Shown in pieces: positions 8,377-16,211 of a stretch of 64,000 bases of DNA; positions within the stretch are counted from its first letter, which is position 1, and each line of letters starts with the position of its first letter. The DNA comes from Flavobacterium sp. ACN6 (GTDB lineage Bacteria > Bacteroidota > Bacteroidia > Flavobacteriales > Flavobacteriaceae). The notes under the pieces are model-generated. The model had not been told where the DNA came from and did no database searches. It saw only the letters and a list, made by a program, of their open reading frames with translations. Where the stretch lies: positions 62,001-126,000 of the forward strand of contig NZ_MRCQ01000010.1 of the NCBI RefSeq assembly GCF_002304005.1, written 5' to 3'. Made by a program: the position numbers and the translations under genes.

Positions 8377-8811
8377 ATGATTGAAATTATAAAACAAATC
8401 CTATATTCAGATTTAGGAACATCATTCAACAATGCTGCTTTTTTAGTATTTAGAGTATTACTTGCAGTAGAACTATTTAGAGTTCATGGAATGAAGAAAT
8501 TCAGAGTTGAGAATGGACAAAGGGAGCACGTTCCAAATCCGCTTCATCTTCCTGAAAAACTTAACGGATTAGTTGCCACTTTTTCTGATACTGTAGTTCC
8601 ATTTCTTATTATTCTAGGCGTTGGAACCAGACTTGTTGTTCTGCCAACTATTGGCGTTACAGCCATAGGATATTTTGTAGTTCATAGAAAAGATTCACTA
8701 GAAGTACGTGACGTTCCTTATATGTATACCTTATCCTTATTATTAATTCTCGCCCTTGGAGCAGGAAAATATTCACTAGATTACTATCTATTAACATTAA
8801 TAAACAATTAA
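8377..8811 (+). CDS. DoxX family membrane protein
   Basis: 144 residues from the ATG at 8377, with four predicted membrane helices. Features include LVFRVLLAVELFRVHGMKKF, the NPLHLPEKLNG loop, a helix around FLIILGVGTRLVVLPTIGVTAIGYFVVH and the terminal GAGKYSLDYYL signature of DoxX/DoxD-like proteins. The family is linked to redox and thiosulfate- or quinone-related functions in the inner membrane. It is a close relative of the protein at 44003, which occupies the same relative position in the second hydrolase module. I rejected the longer ORF from 8341 because it overlaps the end of the amidohydrolase. Confidence 0.88.
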   Translation: MIEIIKQILYSDLGTSFNNAAFLVFRVLLAVELFRVHGMKKFRVENGQREHVPNPLHLPEKLNGLVATFSDTVVPFLIILGVGTRLVVLPTIGVTAIGYFVVHRKDSLEVRDVPYMYTLSLLLILALGAGKYSLDYYLLTLINN

Positions 8812-8966
8812 TTCAAACACGTAAATTTTGTAGATATAGCATTGTCTACTTTGTCAAAGTTTAAAACTTTGACAAAGTTCTCGCCAAGAACTATGTGTTA
8901 GAAACTAGTTTCTTTCGATATTCTTTTTCAAAGTCAAAGAAAATCTATGTCTCTATGTGTTTATAA
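8812..8966. repeat. MITE-like intergenic element, family A copy 3, with 29-bp palindrome
   Basis: The right end (ATCTATGTCTCTATGTGTTTA at 8944-8964) and AGAAACTAGTTTCT (8900-8913) match copies at 3111 and 5561; the left end is degraded. The left half contains a perfect 29-bp palindrome at 8849-8877 (CTTTGTCAAAGTTT arms, single central A) that is repeated exactly at 15461-15489. Confidence 0.75.
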
Positions 8967-8993
8967 AATATTATTCATTAAACCTAATTTAAA

Positions 8994-9467
8994 ATGAAAG
9001 CAAACATCGGAATTAAACAAGAAAGCATCTCAAAAGTTGTAGATGTACTAACAAAAGTTCTCGCTGACGAATTTGTACTTTATACCAAAACAAAAAAAGC
9101 ACACTGGAATGTAGAAGGTCCAGATTTTTACAACAAACACCTTTTCTTCGAACAGCAGTATGAGGCATTGGACGAAATTGTAGATGCTGTTGCAGAAAGA
9201 ATTAGAACTTTAGGACATTATGCGCCGGGAACTTTAAAGGAGTATTTGGCACTAACACATCTTTCAGAAGAATCAAGAGAGAAAAACGACAGCAATGGTT
9301 ATATCAAAGAACTGCTTTTTGATCATGAAAGTATTTTGATTCACTTACGTGAAAACATCAATAATTTTGCTGCAGAACTTCACGACGCTGGAACCAGCGA
9401 TTACATTACAGGCCTATTAGAAAATCACGAAAAAATGGCGTGGATGCTTCGCGCTCACTTAAAATAA
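8994..9467 (+). CDS. dps: Dps-family ferritin-like DNA-protecting protein
   Basis: 157 residues, the normal Dps length. The ferroxidase site pattern is present: KAHWNVEGPDFYNKHLFFEQQYEALDEIVDAVAERI, with the helix-B His, Asp and Glu ligands spaced as in Dps/MrgA. It oxidises Fe(II) with H2O2 and stores the iron, protecting DNA in the cytoplasm. It is the seventh gene of the co-directional group starting at 3436 but is separated from DoxX by a 155-bp repeat element. DUF1275 follows after 4 nt, so the two are probably one transcript. It fits the oxidative-stress theme with katG and katE. Confidence 0.95.
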   Translation: MKANIGIKQESISKVVDVLTKVLADEFVLYTKTKKAHWNVEGPDFYNKHLFFEQQYEALDEIVDAVAERIRTLGHYAPGTLKEYLALTHLSEESREKNDSNGYIKELLFDHESILIHLRENINNFAAELHDAGTSDYITGLLENHEKMAWMLRAHLK

Positions 9468-9471
9468 CATT

Positions 9472-10137
9472 ATGGAATTACAAAGAAATATTTGGTATGT
9501 TACCCTGCTTCTTACAATGATAGCAGGGTATTGTGACACCGTAACTTTTGTCGCTGCAGATTCTATCTTTTCGGCGCACGTTACAGGTAACTTTATTGTC
9601 TTCGCTTATCAAATCATCAAAGGTTCAGATTTGCATGCTTGGGTAAAACTATTGACTTTTCCTATTTTTATAATCGCCGTAATTGTTGGAGGAAGAATTG
9701 CTTTAAAAGTAACCAATCGTTACACTATTCTATTTTGGGAAGGGCTGATATTGGTTTTAAGCGGCATTGCTTCTTACGTTTTTGGCTATTTGGAAATTTT
9801 TTCAGAATGGACAATGTACGCAGTTGCTATGACTACTGTATTTGCAATGGGTCTTCAGAATGCTTTTGGAAAATTGTATGCTAAAGAAACACACGGGCCA
9901 ACAACCATGATGACGGGTAATGTAACTCAGGCTTCACTTGATTTGGGTAATCTCTTAAAAAACGGATTAAAAGATGTTGACGTGCTTTTAAGTTTTAAGA
10001 AGCAATTAGTTACCATAATAGGGTTTCTTGTGGGTTGTTTTTTAGGAGCGGTTGCAGGAAAGTTTTTCGGATTAGGGACTTTAATTTTACCTGGTGCGGC
10101 CATGATAATCTGCTATATGTACCACCGCGAAAACTAG
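9472..10137 (+). CDS. DUF1275 (YoaK-like) membrane protein
   Basis: 221 residues with about six hydrophobic helices. The N-terminal MIAGYCDTVTFVAADSIFSAHVTGN segment and the later MGLQNAFGKLYAKETHGPTTMMTGNVTQASLDLG are the two repeated signatures of DUF1275, including the paired TGN motifs. Family function is not established; it resembles a small inner-membrane transporter. It starts 4 nt after dps, so translational coupling is plausible. Confidence 0.9.
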   Translation: MELQRNIWYVTLLLTMIAGYCDTVTFVAADSIFSAHVTGNFIVFAYQIIKGSDLHAWVKLLTFPIFIIAVIVGGRIALKVTNRYTILFWEGLILVLSGIASYVFGYLEIFSEWTMYAVAMTTVFAMGLQNAFGKLYAKETHGPTTMMTGNVTQASLDLGNLLKNGLKDVDVLLSFKKQLVTIIGFLVGCFLGAVAGKFFGLGTLILPGAAMIICYMYHREN

Positions 10138-10190
10138 GTCAAACATGGATTTAAGATTGTAAATTTCTGATAATATAGTATCTTTAAAAA

Positions 10191-12467
10191 ATGAATTATA
10201 ATCCCCTGAGCCACTTGAAAAATCACGTATGTTTTTTATTTATTACAGCATTTTTGTTTCTGGCAAACATACACAGTTATGCGCAGTCTATAGAAAATCC
10301 AGATGAATTAAAACAGAAAATAGCTGATGCAGGAAATGATACCAAAAAAGTCGAATTACTTCTTACTTTAAGCAGCTATTATTTAAATAAAACTGGCGAA
10401 ATTAAAACAGATCTGGATAATGCAGATTTGATCAATACGCAGGCAAGACTGCTAAGTGAACATTTAAAGTACAAGCTCGGAAAAGGTAAATCAATTCTTT
10501 TAGGAGCTCAGATTTACAGGGAAAAAGGAGATACTGAAAATGCATTAGAAAAAACAAAAAATGCCATTTCTTATTCCAAGAATAATAATCTTATAGAATT
10601 ACAGGCCTCCAGTTATGGAGAACTTTCGGTTTATGATGCAGATCTGGATCAAAAAGTTAAATATAAAAAGTTAGCGATACAGCTGTTTCAAAAATCGGGA
10701 GCGAAAGAAAAACAGGCCACTACTTTAAAAGAATTGGCAGAATTATACAGTATAAGCGAACAGCCTGATAAAGCGGAACCATTTTTAAAAGAATCGCTTG
10801 CCATTTATAAATCAATTAAATTTAAAAGTTTACAAGGAGTTTATAATCTGCTTTCTGAAGTAAACACCCAAAAAGGAAATTATCCTGAATCATTAAAATA
10901 CGCTCTTTTAGCAGAAAAAACGGCACTTGCAGTTAATGACAATTCATTACAATTAAGTTCTATTTACAATCATGTTGGACTTGTTTATTATTACCTGCGC
11001 CAAAATGACGATGCAGAGGAATATTGGTACAAAGCAATAGAAATTGCCAAAAATCATAAGGATACGGAATACGTGAGAACAATTGGAGAAAATCTTTGTT
11101 CGCTGCTTATTCGACAAAAAAAAGAAAAAGACGCTCTTAAACTTATAAAAGAAATGCAGCAGCAATTTCCAACTCCTCATGTCGAGAGGCTGATGAAAGA
11201 GAATTATCTGCTGTTCAATATTTACAGGATTTTAAATGATAATGCAACTGCTGGCATTTACTATAGAAAACTGGTTAATTATTACGGTGAAAATGCCGAT
11301 AAAAACGGAAACAGTATTGCTATTTTAAGAAGTTTTGCCTCTTATCACTATCAAATAAAAAAATATGATGATTTCTATCGAACGATAAAACATTTAGATT
11401 CACTTGCTGCCAGCGCAGGCAATAACCTGATCCGTTCAGAAAGTTACTTGATCTGGTTTAAAGCAGATTCTTCGCGAGGTGATTATATTAATGCCATCAA
11501 GCATTATCAACTTTACAAACAGCTTTCAGATTCTGTTTTTAAAGGAGAAAAAAGCAAACAAATTAATAGTCTTCAAATTGAATTTGAAAGCGAAAAAAAA
11601 GATAAAAATATAGATCTGCTCCAGCAGCAGGCAAAAGTACAGCAAATCCAAATTCAGAAAGATACGGTAGTCAGATCTGTCTTTATAGGAAGTGTCGTTG
11701 TTCTTATACTATTTCTAGCGTTGTTGTATAACGGATTTAGGTTAAAAAAGAAAAAGAACGAGGAATTAGAAATCAAACGTCAAAAAATTAATGAGCAGAA
11801 CGAACTGAACAAAAAAATGCTGATTGAAAAAGAATGGCTTTTAAAGGAAATTCACCATCGTGTAAAAAATAATCTGCAAATCGTTATCAGTTTATTAAAC
11901 ACGCAGTCGGCTTATTTGGATAATGAAGATGCATTGATGGCCATACAAAACAGCCAGCACAGAATGCACGCCATGTCGCTGATTCATCAAAAATTATATC
12001 AATCTGATAATCTGGCCAATATCGATATGTCGTGGTATATTTATGAATTGATCAGCTATATGAGGGAATGTTTTGATACCGATCCTAAAATCAATTTTGT
12101 TCTAGACACAGAAAAAGTGTATCTTGATGTTGCTCAAGCAGTTCCACTTGGTTTAATTATAAACGAAGCTATAAATAATGCTATAAAATATGCTTTCCCT
12201 TTAGATAAAAAAGGAGAAGTATTAATCAGTCTGAAAAACATCGGAAACAGTGATTATAAACTTTTGGTGGCTGATAACGGTGTTGGACTTCCTAGTGATT
12301 TTGAAGAAACCGAAAGAAATTCGCTGGGTATGAATTTAATGATGGGATTAACGGACCAGATTGACGGAACCTTTGAAATGAATAATGATAAAGGTTTAAA
12401 AATCACAATTACATTTACAAGAAAAACAGAATTTGAAGCCACAGCCGAAAATTCTGAAATTATTTAA
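10191..12467 (+). CDS. TPR sensor histidine kinase (HisKA_2 type)
   Basis: 758 residues. A signal peptide (about 1-32, ending SYAQ) is followed by a periplasmic TPR array to about 480, a membrane helix near 495-515 (SVFIGSVVVLILFLALLYNG) and a coiled coil. WLLKEIHHRVKNNLQ (about 548-562) is the HisKA_2 phosphoacceptor box, and the HATPase has INEAINNAIKYAF and DNGVGLPS. TTG-N19-TATCTTTA just upstream resembles a promoter. The sigma54 response regulator starts 8 nt downstream, so this is a cognate pair. The kinase closely matches the one at 46743. The sensed signal is unknown; it presumably lies on the periplasmic TPR side. Confidence 0.93.
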   Translation: MNYNPLSHLKNHVCFLFITAFLFLANIHSYAQSIENPDELKQKIADAGNDTKKVELLLTLSSYYLNKTGEIKTDLDNADLINTQARLLSEHLKYKLGKGKSILLGAQIYREKGDTENALEKTKNAISYSKNNNLIELQASSYGELSVYDADLDQKVKYKKLAIQLFQKSGAKEKQATTLKELAELYSISEQPDKAEPFLKESLAIYKSIKFKSLQGVYNLLSEVNTQKGNYPESLKYALLAEKTALAVNDNSLQLSSIYNHVGLVYYYLRQNDDAEEYWYKAIEIAKNHKDTEYVRTIGENLCSLLIRQKKEKDALKLIKEMQQQFPTPHVERLMKENYLLFNIYRILNDNATAGIYYRKLVNYYGENADKNGNSIAILRSFASYHYQIKKYDDFYRTIKHLDSLAASAGNNLIRSESYLIWFKADSSRGDYINAIKHYQLYKQLSDSVFKGEKSKQINSLQIEFESEKKDKNIDLLQQQAKVQQIQIQKDTVVRSVFIGSVVVLILFLALLYNGFRLKKKKNEELEIKRQKINEQNELNKKMLIEKEWLLKEIHHRVKNNLQIVISLLNTQSAYLDNEDALMAIQNSQHRMHAMSLIHQKLYQSDNLANIDMSWYIYELISYMRECFDTDPKINFVLDTEKVYLDVAQAVPLGLIINEAINNAIKYAFPLDKKGEVLISLKNIGNSDYKLLVADNGVGLPSDFEETERNSLGMNLMMGLTDQIDGTFEMNNDKGLKITITFTRKTEFEATAENSEII

Positions 12468-12475
12468 ATAATATA

Positions 12476-13834
12476 ATGAAGGAGAAAATTCTAATTGTCG
12501 AGGATGAATTTATAGTAGCAAATGATTTAAAAATCATGCTGTTAAAAGCGGGTTATCAAATAACCGGTATAGCTTCTTCTGTGGTTCAGGCTCGAAAACT
12601 GATTGCGGATAAAAGACCTGACTGGGTTTTGCTTGATATTATGCTAAAAGGCGATCTTACTGGAATTGATCTGGCGTGGGAACTACGCGAGATACAATTG
12701 CCTTTTTTATATATTTCTGCCAATACCAACCAATCGACGCTTGAAGCCGTAAAAGCTACTCATCCGTATGGATTTATGGTGAAACCGTTTCGCGAAAGAG
12801 ATCTTATAGTAATGCTTGACATTGCTAAATATAGATTCGATCAGGAAAAAGGAACATTGGCAGAGATTCCGCTCGATAATCAAAATCAGGAAATTGAGGG
12901 AATTATTGGAAAGAGCAGTCTTTTAAGAGAAGTTATTGAAAAAATAAAAATTGTAGCTCCAGCCGAAACTTCAGTATTAATTCTGGGTGAAAGCGGTACC
13001 GGAAAAGAAAGAGTTGCACATTCTATACATGATCTTTCGGCACATAAATCGAATACGATTGTAATTGTCAATTGTGCGGCTTTACCACATTCCCTAATAG
13101 AATCGGAGCTTTTTGGACATGAGAAAGGTGCTTTTACTGGAGCAAATACTTTACGAATTGGAAAGTTTGAACAAGCAGATAACGGAACTATTTTTCTAGA
13201 CGAAATAGGCGAATTGCCTCTTGACTCTCAGGTAAAATTATTACGTGTTTTACAAGAAAAAGAAATCCAGAGACTTGGAGGTAATAAAACCATTAAAATC
13301 AATGTTAGAATTGTTGCCGCAACCAACAGATCATTGGAAAAAGAAGTTGCAGAGGGACGCTTTAGATTGGATTTATATTACAGATTGAATGTTTTTCCTA
13401 TTCAATTACCTCCTTTAAAAGACAGAAAAGAAGATATTGAAGACCTAGCCAATTTCTTTTTAAAAAAATATGCAGCAAGTTCCCGCAAAAATGTAAGCAG
13501 TATTAGTGCGCCGGCTTTACAGCAATTAATGCAATACGACTGGCCGGGAAATATTCGAGAATTAGAACATTTGATAGAGCGAAATGTACTGCTGGCCAAA
13601 ACAAACGAAATCGAAAAATTTGATCTTCCTGTAAATAATTCAAATCCGCTAGAAGCAGGTTTTGGAAAAATGAAGTCGATGGAAGAAATGGAAAAGGACC
13701 ATATTTTAAGCGCATTACAAATTTGTGACGGTAAAGTTTCTGGCCCAGGCGGTGCGGCAGAACTGCTGAAAATGCAGCCGCAGACTTTGTATTCAAAAAT
13801 GAAAAAATTAGGTATAAAACAAGGATATAATTAA
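12476..13834 (+). CDS. Sigma54-dependent response regulator (REC-AAA+-Fis)
   Basis: 452 residues. The receiver domain (1-120) has acidic residues at 9-10, phosphoacceptor Asp54 in WVLLDIMLKG and Lys in MVKPF. The AAA+ domain (about 135-370) has Walker A GESGTGKE, the sigma54-contact loop GAFTGA and Walker B TIFLDEIGE. A C-terminal Fis-type helix-turn-helix (SGPGGAAELLKMQPQTLYSKMKKLG) completes the NtrC architecture. It is phosphorylated presumably by the kinase encoded 8 nt upstream and should open sigma54 promoters. The -24/-12 sequences at 1622 and 3392 with their shared palindrome are the nearest candidate targets. Overlapping its stop codon is a TTAATCTAGATTAA box that belongs to the next gene. 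Confidence 0.95.
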   Translation: MKEKILIVEDEFIVANDLKIMLLKAGYQITGIASSVVQARKLIADKRPDWVLLDIMLKGDLTGIDLAWELREIQLPFLYISANTNQSTLEAVKATHPYGFMVKPFRERDLIVMLDIAKYRFDQEKGTLAEIPLDNQNQEIEGIIGKSSLLREVIEKIKIVAPAETSVLILGESGTGKERVAHSIHDLSAHKSNTIVIVNCAALPHSLIESELFGHEKGAFTGANTLRIGKFEQADNGTIFLDEIGELPLDSQVKLLRVLQEKEIQRLGGNKTIKINVRIVAATNRSLEKEVAEGRFRLDLYYRLNVFPIQLPPLKDRKEDIEDLANFFLKKYAASSRKNVSSISAPALQQLMQYDWPGNIRELEHLIERNVLLAKTNEIEKFDLPVNNSNPLEAGFGKMKSMEEMEKDHILSALQICDGKVSGPGGAAELLKMQPQTLYSKMKKLGIKQGYN

Positions 13835-13875
13835 TCTAGATTAAGCATACTTAACTGCTAGTTTAACGAACTTTG
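13831..13875 (+). promoter_or_regulatory. Perfect TTAATCTAGATTAA box with -7-like element
   Basis: A perfect 14-bp palindrome at 13831-13844 overlaps the stop of the upstream gene. GAACTTTG, a one-base-off TAnnTTTG, ends at 13875, giving the same 44-nt spacing as at 1746 and 18039. It would drive the GNAT gene at 13907. Confidence 0.6.
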
Positions 13876-13906
13876 TATTTGTAAACCAAGACATAAAAAA
13901 ATAAAT

Positions 13907-14197
13907 ATGGAAACAATAAAACTAGAATTAGACGAAAAAAAACACGGCGCTTTTAATCTTTATGTTGAGGACAAAAAACTAGGAGAAATAACCGTAAGTT
14001 TAAAAGACGATGTCTTAACCGTTTACCATACAGGAGTTGAGCCAGAAGCAGAAGGAAAAGGGTATGCTAAAAAACTTTTGGAAGAAATGACTTCTTACGT
14101 ACGTGCCAATAATATGATGGTTTTACCACTTTGTCCCTACGTACACGCACAGTTTAAAAGACATCCAGATGAATATCAGGATATTTGGAAGAAATAA
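13907..14197 (+). CDS. Small GNAT-type acetyltransferase (YidJ/Gcn5-related)
   Basis: 96 residues, the compact GNAT_CDP-type family. Conserved elements are GAFNLYVEDKKLGEITV, the VYHTGVEPEAEGKGYAKKLLEEM segment (short acetyl-CoA pyrophosphate loop) and the C-terminal VLPLCPYVHAQFKRHPDEY, with the typical Cys-Pro-Tyr-Val. Acceptor unknown. It has its own promoter candidate with the TTAATCTAGATTAA box, so it may belong to the same regulon as the hydrolase at 1894 and the dioxygenase at 18123. Confidence 0.88.
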   Translation: METIKLELDEKKHGAFNLYVEDKKLGEITVSLKDDVLTVYHTGVEPEAEGKGYAKKLLEEMTSYVRANNMMVLPLCPYVHAQFKRHPDEYQDIWKK

Positions 14198-14239
14198 ATA
14201 ATTCTTGATAAAGTTGTCATCAAAGTTGGTCGCAATAAT

Positions 14240-14270
14240 TTGTCATTTCGACCGAAGGGAGAAATGACAA
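14240..14270. repeat. Short intergenic inverted repeat
   Basis: TTGTCATTTC (14240-14249) and GAAATGACAA (14261-14270) form a 10-bp perfect stem around GACCGAAGGGA. This resembles a dispersed hairpin often seen between genes in Flavobacteria (from memory). The 14198-14383 gap otherwise holds only low-complexity DNA. Confidence 0.55.
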
Positions 14271-14383
14271 GCATGTGGAAATACTTTATTTGACTCCAGT
14301 AAGCACTATAATAAAGGATTAAAAAAAAATCTCCTAAATCTGCGTGAAATAATTATAGACAACAATACTAAAAAAATAAAATT

Positions 14384-15004
14384 ATGAATACAGAAATTTT
14401 AACAGATGGTGTGCCTTTAGACCAAGCTAAAAAAGCTTTGATCATGATTCACGGACGCGGTGCAGGCGCTCACGATATTCTTTCAATTGCAAAACATCTT
14501 AAGGTCGATAAATTCGCATTAGTTGCACCAGAGGCAGAAAATAGAACTTGGTATCCGTATTCGTTTTTAGTGCCAATTGAAGAAAACGAGCCTTCATTTT
14601 CAAAATCATTAGAGGCTATTCATCAGGTTGTTGTTGCCATTCAGCAAAACGGAATTGATAAAGAAAATATTTATTTCCTCGGATTTTCGCAAGGAGCTTG
14701 TCTGGCTTTAGAATTTACAGCTAGAAATGCAGCAAAATACGGAGGCGTTGTCGCTTTTACAGGCGGACTTATAGGCGATAAAGTTTATGAAAATCATTAT
14801 TCAGGAAATTTTGAAAATACACCAATTTTCATCGGAACAAGCGATCCTGATTTCCATGTTCCTGTTGAAAGAGTAAACGAAACTGCTGCACTTTTAGAAA
14901 AAATGGGCGCTTCTGTAACCAAAAAAATCTATGACAATATGGGACATACCATTAGTCAGGATGAAGTAGATCTGGCAAACGAACTTATATTTTCCAAAAA
15001 ATAA
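14384..15004 (+). CDS. MhqD-like carboxylesterase/phospholipase
   Basis: 206-residue alpha/beta hydrolase of the phospholipase/carboxylesterase group. IMIHGRGAGAHDIL gives the oxyanion region, FLGFSQGACLALE contains the nucleophilic Ser, SDPDFHVP the Asp and DNMGHTIS the His. It resembles MhqD of Bacillus, which is encoded with the hydroquinone dioxygenase MhqO; an MhqO-like gene lies 3 kb downstream at 18123. The cupin gene overlaps its stop codon by one base (ATAATG at 15001-15006), indicating translational coupling. A role in handling quinone adducts is inference from family and context. Confidence 0.85.
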   Translation: MNTEILTDGVPLDQAKKALIMIHGRGAGAHDILSIAKHLKVDKFALVAPEAENRTWYPYSFLVPIEENEPSFSKSLEAIHQVVVAIQQNGIDKENIYFLGFSQGACLALEFTARNAAKYGGVVAFTGGLIGDKVYENHYSGNFENTPIFIGTSDPDFHVPVERVNETAALLEKMGASVTKKIYDNMGHTISQDEVDLANELIFSKK

Positions 15005-15354
15005 TGATTCAGATTACTAGAGTTTACAGCGATGATAGTGGCGAAAGTCATTTTGAAGACTTTGAAGTTCCATTAAAAAATAATGGCGATATCGGATTTT
15101 TATCTGATGATGAACCTGTGAAATCAATTGTCTTCAGGGAAGTCAGCCCTTCTTATGATTATGATTTTCATAATGCACCAGAACGTCAGTATATTGTTTT
15201 ACTGGAAGGTGGCGTAGAAATCGAAACTTCATTAGGAGAAAAAAGAACCTTCGAAACAGGATCAATTTTACTGGTTGAAGACACCACAGGAAAAGGACAC
15301 AAAACAAAAAATATTGAACCAAAACTTCGAAAATCAATATTTATAAAATTATAA
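15004..15354 (+). CDS. Small cupin-domain protein
   Basis: 116 residues with a single cupin fold. The first motif region is around APERQYIVLLEGGVEIETSLGEKRTF and the second around GSILLVEDTTGKGHKTKN. The metal-binding His set is incomplete (one His in GKGHKT, one in FHNAPERQ), so enzyme activity is uncertain. The start ATG overlaps the stop of the esterase, so both proteins are made from one message. It probably works with the esterase or on its product; substrate unknown. Confidence 0.82.
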   Translation: MIQITRVYSDDSGESHFEDFEVPLKNNGDIGFLSDDEPVKSIVFREVSPSYDYDFHNAPERQYIVLLEGGVEIETSLGEKRTFETGSILLVEDTTGKGHKTKNIEPKLRKSIFIKL

Positions 15355-15360
15355 TTGAAA

Positions 15361-15578
15361 ATTTTAACCGCAGAGTACGCAAGGATTTTTTACTATTAGC
15401 TTATATAAAATACGCAAAGGCAACAAAGCTTTGTGTTGAGATAGCTTTTGCGTCGTTAAGCTTTGTCAAAGTTTAAAACTTTGACAAAGTTGAAAAACTA
15501 CGTACATAAAGCTCTGCGAACTTAGCGTTTTAACGATCACTATTGTATAAAAATCCTTGCGCACTCTGCGGTTAAAAT
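15361..15578. repeat. MITE-like element, family B, 30-bp terminal inverted repeats
   Basis: The 30-bp ends at 15361-15390 and 15549-15578 (TTAACCGCAGAGTACGCAAG type) are inverted copies with one mismatch. The 218-bp interior is non-coding and palindrome-rich, including the perfect 29-bp palindrome at 15461-15489 shared with 8849-8877. It fills the gap between the cupin and the channel gene. Confidence 0.82.
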
Positions 15579-15592
15579 AAAAAACAAAAAAA

Positions 15593-16210
15593 ATGGAAAA
15601 AGAAACCGTAAGAATAGAAAATTTCAGCGATGCCGTATTTGCGATTGCCATCACACTTTTGGTGCTGGATCTTCATGCGCCAGATACATCTGCTATAAAA
15701 AACGGAACTCAGTTACTTACTTTTTTAAAAGGAGAATGGACATCGTATCTTGCTTTTACGCTTTCTTTTTTCAGTATTTTTATTATGTGGGTCAATCATC
15801 ATAAGATTTTCAAACAAATTTACAGCCGTAATACAGCCATAATGTTTGCCAACGGATTAATACTTTTTCTGGTAACAGCGGTTTCTTATCCTACCGCTTT
15901 ATTAGCGCGTTTTTTTGAAGGGGAAGCATCTAATATTGCTGTGGCAATCTATACCGGAATATTTGTGCTTATCAATCTTTCGTACAATCTGTTGTGGTAC
16001 ACGGCGAGCAGTAACAAGAAATTGCTGCGTCCTGAAATTACAAATTCGGCCATAAAAAAAATCCGAAACAATTATTTATATGGACTTCCTACGTATTTAA
16101 TCGCTTTTGCAGTTTCATTTCAATATCCGGCATTTGCTTTGGTAATCAGTATGACGTTATTGATTTTCTGGGCTGTTTCTTCAGGGAAAATAAAAATGAT
16201 TCAAGAATAA
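15593..16210 (+). CDS. TMEM175-family (DUF1211) potassium channel-like protein
   Basis: 205 residues with six hydrophobic helices. The signature RIENFSDAVFAIAITLLVLDL at residues 6-26 is the conserved R-x3-FSD pore-helix motif of bacterial TMEM175 channels. The second half continues with IMWVNHHKIFKQI and further helices. Bacterial members are K+-permeable tetramers in the inner membrane. The start follows directly on repeat element B. It converges tail to tail with the sigma54 activator at 16212, with a 1-bp gap. Confidence 0.9.
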   Translation: MEKETVRIENFSDAVFAIAITLLVLDLHAPDTSAIKNGTQLLTFLKGEWTSYLAFTLSFFSIFIMWVNHHKIFKQIYSRNTAIMFANGLILFLVTAVSYPTALLARFFEGEASNIAVAIYTGIFVLINLSYNLLWYTASSNKKLLRPEITNSAIKKIRNNYLYGLPTYLIAFAVSFQYPAFALVISMTLLIFWAVSSGKIKMIQE

Positions 16211-16211
16211 A

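Noticed and set aside
14240..14270. CRISPR or attachment-site repeat
   Set aside because: It is a single hairpin with no spaced copies; better read as a dispersed intergenic repeat.
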